DNA from: Sphagnum compactum
Taxonomy: Eukaryota > Bryophyta > Sphagnopsida > Sphagnales
Assembly: GCA_965153455.1 (NCBI GenBank)
Contig: OZ234496.1
Location: 4,659,207-4,723,206 of the forward strand
DNA length: 64,000 nt
Reading direction: 5' to 3'
In this document: positions 13,010-26,180 of the stretch, piece by piece
Position numbering within the stretch: the first letter of the stretch is position 1
Layout: each line of letters starts with the position of its first letter
The notes under the pieces: generated by a model
What the model saw: the letters and a program-made list of their open reading frames with translations, nothing else
The model's database searches: none
What the model was told of the DNA's origin: nothing
Made by a program: the position numbers and the translations under genes

Positions 13010-16000
13010 ATTCGGTCTTGATTTTTTTAAAAACTTAGTGTTGGAGAGAGTCAACTTGGTTCTCAATATTTTTAAATATAAATTATAATCCGGTTTTTAA
13101 GGTATTTGGTTGTCATTCATTTTATAACAATCGGTTTTCAACACCGGTTTTCACAAATTCAATTCTCACTTTTAAAACAATCTCCCCTACTAGAGTTTTT
13201 CCTAAAGTGACCATACTTTGACCTATTTGGTGCCCTTCTTTCATCCCCAAACCCTTTTTCAAGCTTTAAGTTCACTATTGTAAATAATGTATTTTTAAAA
13301 ATATGGGAATGAAATGTTGAAACTTAGAATTTAATGCACATGGTTTGAAATCATTTATAGCTGTAGTACAATGAACATCGCCAATGAACAATATTGATTA
13401 ATAGACAACGACTAAAAAAAGACATATAAGTTGAAATTTAGAGTCTGAAGTCCCATTGAATTCTATTTAAGTCCAATGTATTTTTTTCAATAGGTTTTAA
13501 AATTTTCATCCTTTTTATGATTTTATGATTTTTATTTCTTTATTTTATGGAAAACTCGATTACCTATTGGGTTGAGAATCATACCTAGGTTTAGCCCAGA
13601 TGGGAACTTGGGTCTCAATTTTGAAAACAAATTATTGAGACTAGTTTTTTCTTAACAATCACTTGACATTTGACATGTATTTTTTAAGTTCCTTTTCCTA
13701 TATACAAGGGTGAGAATTGGGATTGGTATTTTAAACCCAATACCTTCCCAAGGTATCAAGTTTTTTTAACAAAAAGAACATGGTCAATTCTCATGATGCT
13801 CGGTTCTCAGCTTAGTGAGAACCAAAAAACTTGAATTGCCCAACATTGGAATGCACCTAAGAAACTAACAATTGGGCTCATATTTGCATCAAGCCTATTG
13901 GTATTTTCACTTTAAAACCAAAATGTTCATTCATGGTGGATTTCGATATGATTTTTTTATATTGCTATATGGCTTAGAAAGACTAGGCCCAAATATAGGG
14001 ACGATGTGGATGTGCTATACTATTTAAGTTATCCTTGTGGTATGGATTATATGTGTGTTGACAATGATGGTTGTATGTGGCGACATAAAAATGTAGGAAT
14101 GTTGTTAGGAAATTTTTGTTGGTTACATGTCTACATCCTAATTATTATAAATAAATTGAGGTAAGTAAGCTTAAAACTTGTTCTATTGTGAATACAATTT
14201 TAAATATTTAATGTGTGGGATATAATTTCAAGTTGTGTGATTTCAAATCACTTTTGGCGTTTTGAGATTTCAAAACACACATGTTTAGTTGTTACTTGTT
14301 TTCTATGGTTTATGTAAGTTTTTTTGGCATTGAATTTGTGTGATTTGCATTGTGTTTTTTGGGCTTGGATTCTTATATTGTTACATGTGAGTCATATTTT
14401 GATTTGGATCTATTAGGTAAGATTCAAAATATTTTTATATTATGTTGCATGTATGTTGACAACAATGAACCATTGTAAGCATTGACATAAGATACATGAT
14501 ATATCAACTCTTTTTTTTAACAAAGTGGTGCAAAATTGCACCCAAAAAAGTTAAAAGAAGACTATTCTTTTGTATATTCTGAAAAATTTCACCAAATTTG
14601 ATTACACCTCCAAAAAGAGTTCACCACATGTAAACTGGTTCCTAGTTTTAATTCAGGTTTTTTTGCAGGATTTTCTATTGTTTCCACGGATGCAAGATGC
14701 TTTTTGGGATGATGGATGCAAGATGCTCCATCACCAAAAGGGGGGAAAAAAAGGCTGGTGAAGATCCTACCAATCATGGATTCTGAGAAATTTGAACATT
14801 AATTGGCCCAGAACTTGGAACACCTGGACACCGACAAGCATGTGGGTTTTCATACAGGACTCCAAACTGCCTCCTTTCCAAGTGCTGGTAAAGCACTTAT
14901 AGTGGCCTCTCATACTTCACCGACTTCTTCAATGTGCACCATACATAACTCAAAGGTACATTGTTTCTGATACAATTCATCAGATCAGATGGATTGATGT
15001 AATACACTCATGTTTTCCAGTGAATGATTGTCTGGAACTGAAATATTAGTGAACTTTTGTCACAGAAAGGAGGTGAATTGCAAAAGGCTACAGAGCAAGC
15101 ATTGCCCATCCCTGGGGCTTTCAGTTTACCACAAATTTTCATTAAAATCCACGGTACACAACAGGGGCCACATCCTGGCTGCTACACAGGTAGTGATGTT
15201 CAATGGTTACTTGAGGGATTCTGACAAGTACCCTTAAAACACACACCAACACATTTTTACATCAGTGCTGTCAACATGCAACAACAATTTTTCTAATGAG
15301 TTCAGCAAAGGAGGAGGGCCAGCTCTCTAGCCATCTGCCTATTTTGCCTAAAACTTAAGTGCAACGGTAACCGAAGTCAGAGAATTTGTAATTGATCCAT
15401 GTATATGGTTAATACTTAAAACCTTCCATCGTACTACTATCAGGGGGTTTATCTCCAATGGTCATATCGAATGTTGCCAAGTTAAATTGTGAAAAATCAT
15501 TGTTAATATTTAAAAAATTTCTAAGGACAGAATTCGCTTTAAATCCAATAACTTTTGCTCTGTTGGTTGAAAAATTTGTGAAATGAGAAACTTATACCCT
15601 GTCTCATGGTGGGGTTTTTGGTGGTACCAAAAGTGGAGTTGGGTACTTGAGAGTTTGGGAGGGTTGTGGTCAATGGTTTGTTTTGGGTGAATTTTTGCAT
15701 TGTGGCAATCAAAAGAAAATCACATGCAAATGCTACAAAGGTCTTGTTGGGATTTCTTTTGCAAATTTTGCCATATTTCCAGGGGAAATTGTTAAAAGTT
15801 GGCACATTTAGATATTACATTCATAAAAGCTATTCATACATATCAGGATTTTGAGAAAAAATCTACAACCCATCTAGGATAGAAATTTCGATGTTGGGTG
15901 ACTTTCAAAATTTGAAGGGTGTTTTCTTTTGGATCGGGCCAAGCTCAATTTTTTAAAAAAAAAACCTTGAACCTGAAAGCCATCCCCAATACCCACCTAA

Positions 16001-17030
16001 TTCACGTAACCACATAGCAAGGTCTTTCATGTTGAAACAAAATTAATTATTTTAGAAAATTATGGGAATTAAGGTTTGTCGCATCAAATTTTAATATATT
16101 GAAATTGGGTTTAATTTTTTGGAATTAATTTAAAAAAAAGTTGCTAGATTTCTATAGTTAGTGTTGAGTGTGCACAAAGAATTTTAAAAGGGTGATTAGA
16201 TTTTTATATTTCATATCTCGCTTGTAACCAGACTTACTGAAATCTTTCTAGGGATGATTGCCATTTTTTAACATCTTTGTATGAGTGATAGGCATTAGGC
16301 TGCATAATTCATTTTCTTGAAGAAGCACTCGTCACATAGGGTATGGAAGTTGGACATTGACAGAGTGCATTAAAGGTATCCATAAAGTGATGAACACAGC
16401 ACGGAAGCGCAAGTTTGGTTATAAAGGGGGTGAGCTTAAAAAGCAACCTGGAAATAGTACATTACCATTAAGGGGGTGAAACTCAGAAAACCATCAATTT
16501 TTGTGGTCATCTGACTTCATCCCGTCTTCACCCCTCTTTCCTTTCTCCTAAGGGCCTCTACTGTTGTTACATATTTTTTCATTGCTCCTAGATATATCGC
16601 TACTATAATTATTCTCAAACTCTGTGCATTAAATTAGTAAATATCAACATTTCATACCCACATTAATGCAATTTCATTACTTTGTGCATACCACTGATTT
16701 GAGGTTGAAAGAGGGGTTTGGGGGTGAAAGGAGGTCCAAAGACAGGGTGAAGACAGGGTGACTTTATGGTGATCTTTATGGGCTCATGTTTTTCCAACTT
16801 TTTCGTTTGTTTTGTAAGAATTAAGTTTTGGGCAAACCTGTTACACATGTGCGGGAATAGAATGCAGAAAACACTCGACCTCGGTTGTTTTTTTTGGTCA
16901 CTTCACCCAAACTCCAAATTCACTAATTTCCAAGTGCTGCGAAACTACATGCACTTCCCTCCCACTTCACCAACTTCATTAACGTGCATGGTACTGAACT
17001 GTCAGGCTCTACTAAATTACAGGCACATTG
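13010..17030 (-). repeat. Dispersed repeat family, copy B (inverted)
   Basis: The reverse complement is collinear with copy C (35840-40380) and, with a gap, with copy A. For example, the 62-residue chance frame on the minus strand at 14589-14777 is almost the same as that on the plus strand at 4348-4536. Together A and B form inverted arms around the AT-rich core. No element-encoded protein is recognised. Confidence 0.75.
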
Positions 17031-18560
17031 AACTAGCACCCACGAACGCACACAATGAAGGATGGATGGTAAGTGATAAGGAAGCAGTTTTCTGTTGGGT
17101 TCCAGTTCCCTTGCTAACCATGGTGGTTAGCTCAGTTGCTTTTTTTTTTCCCACTGCCTATCTACTAACAACCCACAAGCAGGTTGTTAGTAGGGTTGTA
17201 GTCAAAACGCCCTTCTTTACCAATATATAAACTATAAATCACCTACTTGAGCAGTAGGTTGTTAGTAGGTAGGTAGTCAGAACGGCCCTTTCTTACCAAT
17301 GTAGATACTATAATCCACCTACTTGCCTGGTGGTTGCACCTATGTACCTATATATGAAACCCATTTCCTAGAGAATTGGTTACCAAGGTGAAACCAAATA
17401 TGGATTAACTCAGTTGAGGTTCATCCACAAACTGAGTAATATCGGGCATCCAATGGATGGTGCGCTGGTGGGTGCCGGTTCACTGTGGCCCCCCAATGAG
17501 AGATCTAGACAGTGGGGTTTCTCTGTCTACAAAAGGAGACCGAGTTTTTTGCATTGCTGTGCATTGTTTCCTTTAGATCAGCTCTTTCGTGTGTTTGATG
17601 GTTCTATTGTTATGGTGTTAGCTACCAAAGGCATTTGCCGCCGCTGCTTTGTTGTGTTCAAATTTTGGTGGTGCTTTCGGGAGTTGTTATGTGAGTATCA
17701 GTGCCTTGGAAGTCTCTTCCTTTGCTTTAACCACGGAGTTTGTTTTGTGTGTGGGTGTGTTTTTTTTGTTGTTGCATAGGCTACGGGCTTTAGTGCTTGA
17801 AGTGTTTTGGATCAACATTCAACAGAGTCTACCAACCACCTCTTTCCTCCTCTTAACCATTAACATTTATGGTGAAAAAGAGGGTGCACTCCTTCATGTG
17901 TTCCGGGCAAGAGAGGCACAACGGGAGACTGAGTTTTCTGCACTGCTGTGCATTTTTTCCTTTCGATCTGCTCTTTCATGTGTGTTTGATGGTTCTATTG
18001 TTATCGTGTGAGCTACCAAACTCATTTGCCGCTGCTGCTTTCTTGTGTTCAAAATTTTTGGTGGTGCTTTTGGGAGTTGCTATGCGAGTATCGGACCCTT
18101 GGAAGTCTCTTCCTTCCCTTTACCGCTGAGTTTGTTTCGTGTTTTTTTTAGAGCTTTAAATGTTTTGGATCAGCATTCAATGGAGTCTAGCAACCACCTC
18201 TTTCCTCCTCCTTAACCATTATAATTTAAGAGCTATCCTTCCCTAGCTAGGTCTCAATATGAACTTGCTGTAGAGTTGTGAAGTTTGATCGAAATCGAGC
18301 TCTGCGTTTGAATGTGGGTGGAAAGAGTCGTGTGTGTAGTGGTACTGAGCTAAGAGTGCAAGGAAACTAGTTAGGGCAGCTATTCCTAGAGAAAGGTCTC
18401 TTTCCTTTTGGTTGAAGGTGACAGGCTGATGTACACGTGGTGAGAATTGCGAAGGACTATGGTCGACAGTCTACCCTGAAATCCGTGTGGATCATCCATC
18501 AAGCATATGTTATCTATTGGTATTCAAGTTTCAACTTAGAAGCTTTTCGGCTTGTTGATC
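17031..18560 (+). promoter_or_regulatory. Roco-1 upstream/leader region with an internal tandem duplication
   Basis: This block is homologous to 44290-45376 in front of Roco-2. The last roughly 350 bp (18210-18560) are close to identical to 45030-45376, consistent with promoter and 5' UTR. A module of about 310-330 bp is present twice (about 17533-17865 and 17921-18225) but only once before Roco-2 (about 44740-45045). No TATA box or start site can be assigned with confidence. Open frames here (17414-17779, 17649-18011) are not conserved as frames between the copies. Confidence 0.5.
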
Positions 18561-21500
18561 ATGGCAGACGTAATTGTCATTGATGTTGTCCAAGAAGTTT
18601 CGAGAATCCTTACAGCTAGCGATGTCGTGGTGGAAGAGCTTGAAATTTATAGTCAAAGCTTTGATCCCACGGGGGACGATGGCCTTATGGATTCTATTGG
18701 TTTTCGTATGAGACATCATCAATGCAAAGCTGATTCTAGCGAAGGCCGGCTTGAGGAACCACAAGTTGATGGAGATGTTGAACGCAAGTGGAGTCTTTCA
18801 GAGGGGGATGTTCTGAAGGAATTGGTGTCTATAGTCCTCGAGAGCACTAATGTGAAGGCCATTCACGTGCGCAGCGAAAGTCCAAATATCCAAGATTTTA
18901 TTGAGCAGTTTTTGCAAGGTCTCTGCACCAATCATACCATAGTGAGTTTTGATCTAGAATTTCTTGGAAACATGGCGATTGATGTGTTGGACAAATGTGC
19001 GGATATGCTTTGTCATAATACAGCCCTCAAACGTTTCAGTCTCGACGTATCCAGTATTGAAGGTAGAAAGAAGCATTTCGGTTTTGGCAAGGCACTCAAG
19101 ATGAATCACACCCTTGAACATCTTGTATTGCATTTATGGGATAATTCTGCGGAATTAGATTTGGAAGAACTTGTCCAACCATTGATCATGGACGAAAATG
19201 GGCACCAAGCCAACTCTACACTCACCACTCTTGAAGTTACGGGACTTTTTTTTATGAGCTCAGTTGGTGCTACCTTTGCAAGGATGCTTCGGAAAAATTC
19301 TTCCATAAAGCGTCTTGATTTGGCAAACTCTCTAACAATTGAATCAGACGTGCAAGAATTGATACGATCACTTGTAGAAAACCATTCCCTTGAAACATTA
19401 GGCCTATATGGTTGTGATGGTGTAAAGGGCTCTGTGTTTCCTGCCATTATGGATGTTCTATTGGTCAATTTCACCTTGAAAGATATAGAATTGCATGAAA
19501 CTCCTTTGTATGCTAAGGGCAAGCATTTGGCCATCAAGGAACAACTACGAAAAACTGAGATGTACAAGAAGTTACATCTCAAGGAGCTGGAGATGGCCAA
19601 GCCAACATCTGCAAGAGTAATTTTTTGCGGCTTTCCATATGCTGGTATGTCTTAAATCTCTCTTGGTTGAACTAGAGGACATCAATGTGTTTGGGTTTGA
19701 AACTTTCTCGTTGCCTGAATCATGTTGTCACATGAAAATTATAATTTATGACTGATTCATAGTATAATCTTATTTTTGCATCTTCTGTTCCTGTCACATG
19801 AATGCACCTGTTTATTGTGGAATTATGTAGGCAAAACAACCTTGCGAAAGGCAATGGTCTGTTCCATTGAACACAAAAGCACGATCAGCAAGAACATTCT
19901 CAATCCCTGCAAAGACTTCTTGATGAAGAAGATTGATGGGGGTCAACGGCTAATCCAAGGAGACAAACAACTTACACACCGCACACGTGGAATTGAGGTA
20001 CATAGCTTGAAAAGTAGTGAAGGGATTAGATGGTCTATTTGGGACATGGGGGGTCAGGAAGAGTTCCATGGGTTCCATTATTTCATGCTTCCTGATCTAA
20101 GTGACACAGGTAACCCATCCTTGTTCCTTTTAGTTTGTAGTCCATATGTATTGAAAGATCAGGGATCCCCTTCAAAGGAGAAGCTTAAACTACCCATAGA
20201 GATTCAGAAAGAGTTGGAGTACTGGCTTCGATTCATTGCTTCCAAGAGTCGAAGTACAATTTCCTTCAAACCAAAGGTGATCGTGGTCTTGACTCATTCC
20301 GACGAAGTTGATGGGCTTGTTGCTCGAGCACATGCGATCGTCCCAAGTTTGAAAGAGCAATTTGCAGAATTGCTAGATGTGTGGTCAGAACCAATTGCCG
20401 TTGAGGGCTTTTCTACTCAATCTGCTAGCAATGTGGCTAGTATTATTGAGGACAACATTGTAAATCTTCTCGAAGCATTGCCACCTGTGTATAAGGTGTG
20501 CAGTGATGTGAGATCAGCCTTGAATGGTTGGATGGTGAGAAATCCAAAAAGTCCGATGATGAATTGGAAAACCTTTTCAGACCTGTGCCAGGAAACAGAT
20601 TTGCCAGGGTTGGTCAAAGTAACTGCTGAAGGAAGTATGGTAGAAGCAAGGCGAAAAGCTGTGGCAACAAGTATGCACAATTCGGGAGATGTCATCTACT
20701 TTGAAGATCTTGACTTTCTAGTTGTGGATCTGGATTGGTTTTGCCATCGGGTGATGGGTCACCTGATCAAGCTAAGTGATGATCGCAGTAAACTGGCCAC
20801 CGCAACAAACCCAGATGGTTTCACATCAAGGGCATACTTGGAAAACATTTTGGTTGATTCACTGAAATCTTCTCGTGAGCTTGGTTATGGTGGATGTGCC
20901 TTGGATGTCACAGCACAGAATTTGGTGCACCTTATGTTGAGGTTAGAGTTGTGTTTTGAGGACACAACCAGGTCTCATGGTGTTGGCAAATTGTTCATCC
21001 CGACAATTTTGGACGTTGGTCAAGCAGCAGGCTCATGGAATTGGTCACATATGAGTCAAAAATCCATCTACTTCGGAAGGAGGCTCCAATGTGGTGACCC
21101 AGAGCATACATTCATACCTCGAGGTCTCTTTTGTCGATTGCAGGTACTTTGTTCCCATTCCCAATAGTTGAGTTAGGGAACTTTGCAGTCAAACTTATGT
21201 GGGGAATGCCAACTTAAATTCCAAATAATTTAGAAGACTAATGCAAGACACTGTAATGATCTACATTCCTGAAGCTCTCAATTTCAAGTTAATTTGGTCG
21301 TTCTTCATTTGATTTTGCCTTTGATTCTGAGATTGATTGATGTTCCTACAGGTATTTTTGCACAACCAATTCTTAACGTTGGAGAAGGACATGAACATGA
21401 GAGCCTTGTATGAACCCAAAAATAACTTCATTTATATAATGCTCAATGGTGTAGAAGTTGTAGTGGATTACAATGCAGATGTGGGCACCCACATTGATGT

Positions 21501-22721
21501 GTTGGTACACTCCAAATTCAAGAGTTTTGACAATGCTTTAGATATTGTTCATGAGCATATTATGGACAAAATTCTAGAACGTTGTGTTGCCACAGATGGA
21601 TGTCAGGGTGTTGTACTTGTGGAAGGTGTTATTCGCACAATGTGTGTGAAAAATTGCATGTCTTTCAAGGAGTGACAAGGCCAATCTGTGCTTTTGGAAG
21701 AGTTGAAGCAAAATGTTTTTTCTCATGGGAATGAATATGAACACCCATGGGGTGAGTTGAAACAAGGGGAGGATGCAATTCCTCGTGAGAATGAACGTGC
21801 TGTGATGCTTATGGGCAGGAGAGAGAGAGTGGAGGTAGTGGAAAGACATAAGCAAGCGTTGCATTTTGATGAGGTTGATGGTGTCCATGATGAAGCGGCT
21901 ATGATCACAAGAGGATGGGCAACATCAAGTTCTTCCACGACATCGGTGAACATGAAGATCACGCAAGAACCTTCACAAGAGCAGAATCAGGCACTGAGGG
22001 AACTAGCTCATGAAGTTCAAAACCTAGCAGTTGCTGTTCATGATACTCACAAGCTTGTCAAAAATGATGTTTTGAGTGTTACCAGACTCATACGCGACTT
22101 GATCTTGAACTCCTCACAACGGCAAGCTCCACGCATTGTACTCTTCACCACACAAGATTCTAGTTTCAAACAAAAATTGATCACAAAACTGGTTCCAGGG
22201 ATGAAAGCTCTTCAACTTCATCTACTTTGTGAATACAAGGGACAGGAGCACATAGTTGAAGGACAAGCTGGTTGTCAAGTGATCCTCCAAGACGAGAATT
22301 GGAAGAAAGTTCACGAGTTGGTGGTGGAGGGGTTGAAATGGGTTTTCTTGGCTGCCGAAGTGGGGGCACACATTGCAATGGGGCTGGGGAACATGGTTCC
22401 AAATCCTAATTGGAATATGGAAAGGCTGTTGTTGCGCTTGGTGAAGGTGTGCTAAAAGAGCCACCAATAGACTGGGCCACTGTCACCCCTGGAAAGCTTG
22501 TGAGGGATGAGGCATCTGCCATCAGAACAACAGAGAGTATGTCTGCAGAGCAATGGTTGGTGGACTTTCTTAAGGATAAAGTCATTTTAACACAATTTGG
22601 GTTGCAGAGGGTGGTCTACAAGGACACACATGGGAGACAAACAGGAGAATTGGGATGGATCTGTAAAAGACATTTCAAGCATGGCATGCAAGGCGAGGAA
22701 TTGGAAGCATATCCATTTTAA
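18561..22721 (+). pseudogene. Roco-1: LRR-Roc-COR GTPase gene (TORNADO1-type), disrupted
   Basis: Exon 1, 18561-19644, encodes about 361 residues with RI-like leucine-rich repeats. Exon 2, 19831-21143, carries the Roc GTPase and the start of COR. Exon 3 begins at 21352. Introns are 186 and 208 bp with GT-AG ends. The first intron (phase 1) splits the P-loop: GFPYA, then G made across the splice, then KTT. Roc motifs are TRGIEV (switch I), DMGGQ (switch II) and THSD (G4). ATG 18561 opens MADVIVIDVV, as in Roco-2. Two lesions break it relative to Roco-2: a CGA to TGA change at 21673-21675, and loss of one T near 22410 that shifts the frame until the original frame resumes and ends at 22721. Exon 3 also lacks roughly 60 residues present in Roco-2. 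A shortened product ending early in exon 3 would still contain LRR, Roc and part of COR. Confidence 0.88.
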
Positions 22722-25700
22722 GTAGTTTGAATTTTGGGGTTCTCTGTCCAAAGACGGCATCTCTTAGGCTCTTTTATCACCTTGATTTTCGCTCTTTTCG
22801 CCCATCTGAAGCTCTACAGGTGTTTGTCCTTTTTTGTTTTGGGGTCTTTCATCTTGTGTCATGTGGTATTTTCTAGATTGTTTTGTGCTTCTATATGTTT
22901 GTTCATCCAAAGGCTTTCTTGCCTTCCTCAATTTCATCCTTCATTCTCTTGAATCTCGACTTGTTTTGTGACTCATTTCAGGCATCTCCTTTTGTGTCTT
23001 TTCTCAAGACCCTGCTGAAGCTGATGTTATACCTCGTCATCCTGACAAACGTGTCAAGCACTGATGTCCACCAACATTTCGTAATCTGTCCCAGTTTTCA
23101 TGACATTGAAGTGGGAAAATTAATTTGAATGATATATTTCTCCTTTTGGTGTTGCCTCTTCTTTTATCAGTGATTCTTTTTCTAGTATTTGTTGAGCTGG
23201 AAGTTGGCAACCCCAGGTGCTTCCAATCTTTTGGATGTTGGCTTTATGATCCAAACCTTGTCCCCTAGAGCAAGAACTTGGATAGCTTGAAGCAGGCCCC
23301 AGTATACCCAATCTCTTGAGGATGATTTGCTTGATCTCTTCAATCGTCTCAGCTGGAATTGCAATATGAAGATGTGGATGAAGGGGAGGGAAGTCAAGGA
23401 TCCTGGCAACAATGTTTCAGTTCTTCTGTGCAGGAAGGTATGCTTTACTTTCAGCTGTGAAATGTGCTTGGGTGATACCCTCGCCACCACTTACCTTAAT
23501 TCAGGTTTGTAAGTTCACTAGGATGACAAGACATGCTTTTTGTAAGTGTCTTTAATTGCTGTGATGAAACAATTAAGTAAACACAGTGTTCTTGTGTTTC
23601 GATTTTGTGATGTCAAGTAAGAGACACTTCTTCAATTTCTACATTTTGCCTCCCTGGAAATCCTATTTTTGAATGGTAATGGTTCGTCACTTTTGAATGA
23701 TTTTTCTTTGATTACTGCTCCTCATTTTGTTTTTGGTGTTGTGTGCTCTTTTCTATTGGCTTGGGTTTCCTCTTTTTTATGCTCGCTGATTGGCTAGTGT
23801 AAAGGTATCAAATCTGGAACATCCATACCCTTGTTATTGAATATCTCTCGATTCTTTTCAGGTTGTTTGAATTGTATGAATTGAGAAATTCTGATTACTT
23901 GAAGGCATATCATAGAAAGCAAGAAAGGCTCACAAACTTCATCCTCAACAGTAGCAATAAATTGTGCAGAGGCTCAGATAATTCAACACATACTGCAGAG
24001 TGTAAATTAGGTGCAGTTATGTGATGGAAATGGTTCATGTTTTGAAGCAGATTTGGTATGCACTTATGAAGAGGTTCTCCAAGGCAACATTTTTGGATCC
24101 CCAGATGCCACTTAGGTACTCCCCTAGTTCCTATGAGGTGCAGTCTGGTCAAGGCAATGCAGATATCAGCTTTGTCTAAGGAATTGTGTTTCATGAATAT
24201 AACCGATATTATTTTGATCTCAAGACTTGGCTCAACCTATGTACAGACATGGTCCCATTGGGTTTTCATTACCTTGAATGGCATGGATGGAGAGGATGGA
24301 GAGTAGTCATGTATAAAGGTTACTGGTGCTGCAGAGTTTGGTATTTCTCTCAGCTCTGTCAATTCTGAGAAGCTGGAATGTAATCCACATTACTTTGCAG
24401 CAGTAGAGAGCAGCAGAACTGGAGTGAACAGAAGACAATATTCAACTTGGTATTTGCAATGTTCTTTTCTCAATTTCCCTGGTTGCTAAGATTGCTTGTT
24501 ACATGGTATTCATTCCAAGGTGAGCCTCTTATTATTTCCAGAGCAGCCTTGTGAACTTGAAACCATTGGCTGCGAAGAGCAAGCAAGGTTTAAGGTTTGT
24601 ATTCTCATCTCAGATTTTGTGAGATTGATGTGAGGTTCATGAGTGCCTTAGAAACAATAAATGTTGAGGAGGGGCAATTGGTGTTTTATCTGAGGATTAG
24701 GGTTCCAAGAAAAGCATTAAGGGAACAATTCTTGTGCTTTTTAAGAGAGTGTTTTTTTACTTTCTTGTTCAGGATTGCTTGTGCCTTGATGTTTCCTTGT
24801 AGTTAGTAGTCACTTGTAGTGTGCTTTGGGTGTAAATCAGTTGATTTGGGAAAGATTTACATCCTCAGCTCTGTATCTTTTTCAGCTGCAGTTATTGTTC
24901 ATCATCAATAGCTTGCATTTTCTCTTTTGTTCTTTGAGATCTAGTTGCAAATATTTGTGTTCTGCTACTGGCAAAGAGGCCAACCCCAGTACGTGCTATA
25001 TTCTCCAGAAACAAATTGAGGTGAAAAAAACTAGCTCTAACAGGATAAGTGGTTATGGGTACAGATGGCATGGATGAATTTTTTGACATTTACTGGACCA
25101 AGAATAAGTGAACTTAAGCAAAAAAGGATTTGAATTGAGGGAATACATTTCAGTAATGCCTTCCTCAATGGGGATGGGTGACTGGAAAATAGCACTAGCT
25201 GTGGATCTGAATGATGAGAGTGCTTTATGCTGTGAGATGGGTGGTGGCAAATTATCTCTGTCCAGGGTACCCTGTCGTGATCCTCATGTCAGACCAACAA
25301 GTGTTCTTTATGGAGCAGATTGGGGGCCATCAGATCAAATATTGGCCTCTGACAAAGAATTCCAACAAAAGATGGAAGAGGACTTTGATGTTCTCAATGC
25401 TGCCAAGAGCACTGACATTGCAAAGTCACATCTGGAGGTGAATATCCCATATAATCCATAGACAGTGAAAGAACATGATATGAAGGAGCAGATCTGTCTG
25501 GAGGTTGTGTGCTTGGTAGTCAATGCCATCATCATGGTGAGTCAAGGTACACATGGTTCTCTGCTGTGTTCACTTTCCAAAACCCTCTTGTTTGTAGTCA
25601 TTCTTTTGATCACAGTTCTGCTATATACTTTATACCTGGTTTATTGGAGAAAATTGTGTGAGAGGTGGGGTGATGAAGACTAATTTTGTGATCTTTCAAA

Positions 25701-26180
25701 ACTCCAAGAGGAAAATGATTTCCACCGGTCTATGTCATAAGAATGCTTGTCAAAATGATGTCTGGAGCACTATACTATTTGTAGTCAAGTAGGCAGCCAG
25801 ACTGACTGTATCGATGAACGTCCAACATAAATTCTTGTTTCGCCAAGGCTATGCAGTCTGAAAGCCGTTCTGTTTTTTGTTATCAAAGTAGCAAAAATGT
25901 AGATTAAGGGGTGTCATTATGTTTTTTTTAGATCAGGGTATATATATGTATATGCTTTACTTGCAATGGCATCAAAATGAAGCTTTGGTACACAATTTTC
26001 AAAAAGGTTCATTCAGGCCATTTACAATTTCAGCTAACAAATTATGAGACCGAGTTTTGAAAGGTGTTACATGGGAGTTGTCCAATCTATTATGCACCCA
26101 TGAGTTCTGTTTGCAAAATTGCTAGGCAGCTACTGTTGTAAGGTGGAGTGCTATATGGAGAACAGGAGCCCATGAGAAAG
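22722..26180. other. Mostly single-copy sequence after Roco-1, no recognised gene
   Basis: Only the first roughly 60 bp resemble the sequence after the Roco-2 stop; UBP-like sequence is absent here, unlike after Roco-2 and Roco-3. Base composition is less AT-rich than the spacers, so introns or UTRs of another gene are possible. Apart from the open frame at 25108-25461, nothing can be named. Confidence 0.4.
25108..25461 (+). CDS. Unrecognised open frame, possible exon
   Basis: A 117-codon frame with mixed, non-repetitive composition (for example GDWKIALAVDLNDESALCCE and YGADWGPSDQILASDKEF) lies in a less AT-rich single-copy stretch. I recognise no family, signal peptide or membrane segment. 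It could be a terminal exon of an unknown gene or chance; there is no second copy in the window to test conservation. Confidence 0.2.
   Translation: MNLSKKGFELREYISVMPSSMGMGDWKIALAVDLNDESALCCEMGGGKLSLSRVPCRDPHVRPTSVLYGADWGPSDQILASDKEFQQKMEEDFDVLNAAKSTDIAKSHLEVNIPYNP

Noticed and set aside
17414-18129. Cys/Phe-rich open frames upstream of Roco-1
   Set aside because: They lie in the duplicated leader module, and the matching frames before Roco-2 are shorter and different; likely UTR or promoter sequence.
19106-19600. 164-codon minus-strand open frame inside Roco-1 exon 1
   Set aside because: It is the antisense shadow of the LRR coding sequence; the plus-strand frame has the motifs and the conserved splice sites.
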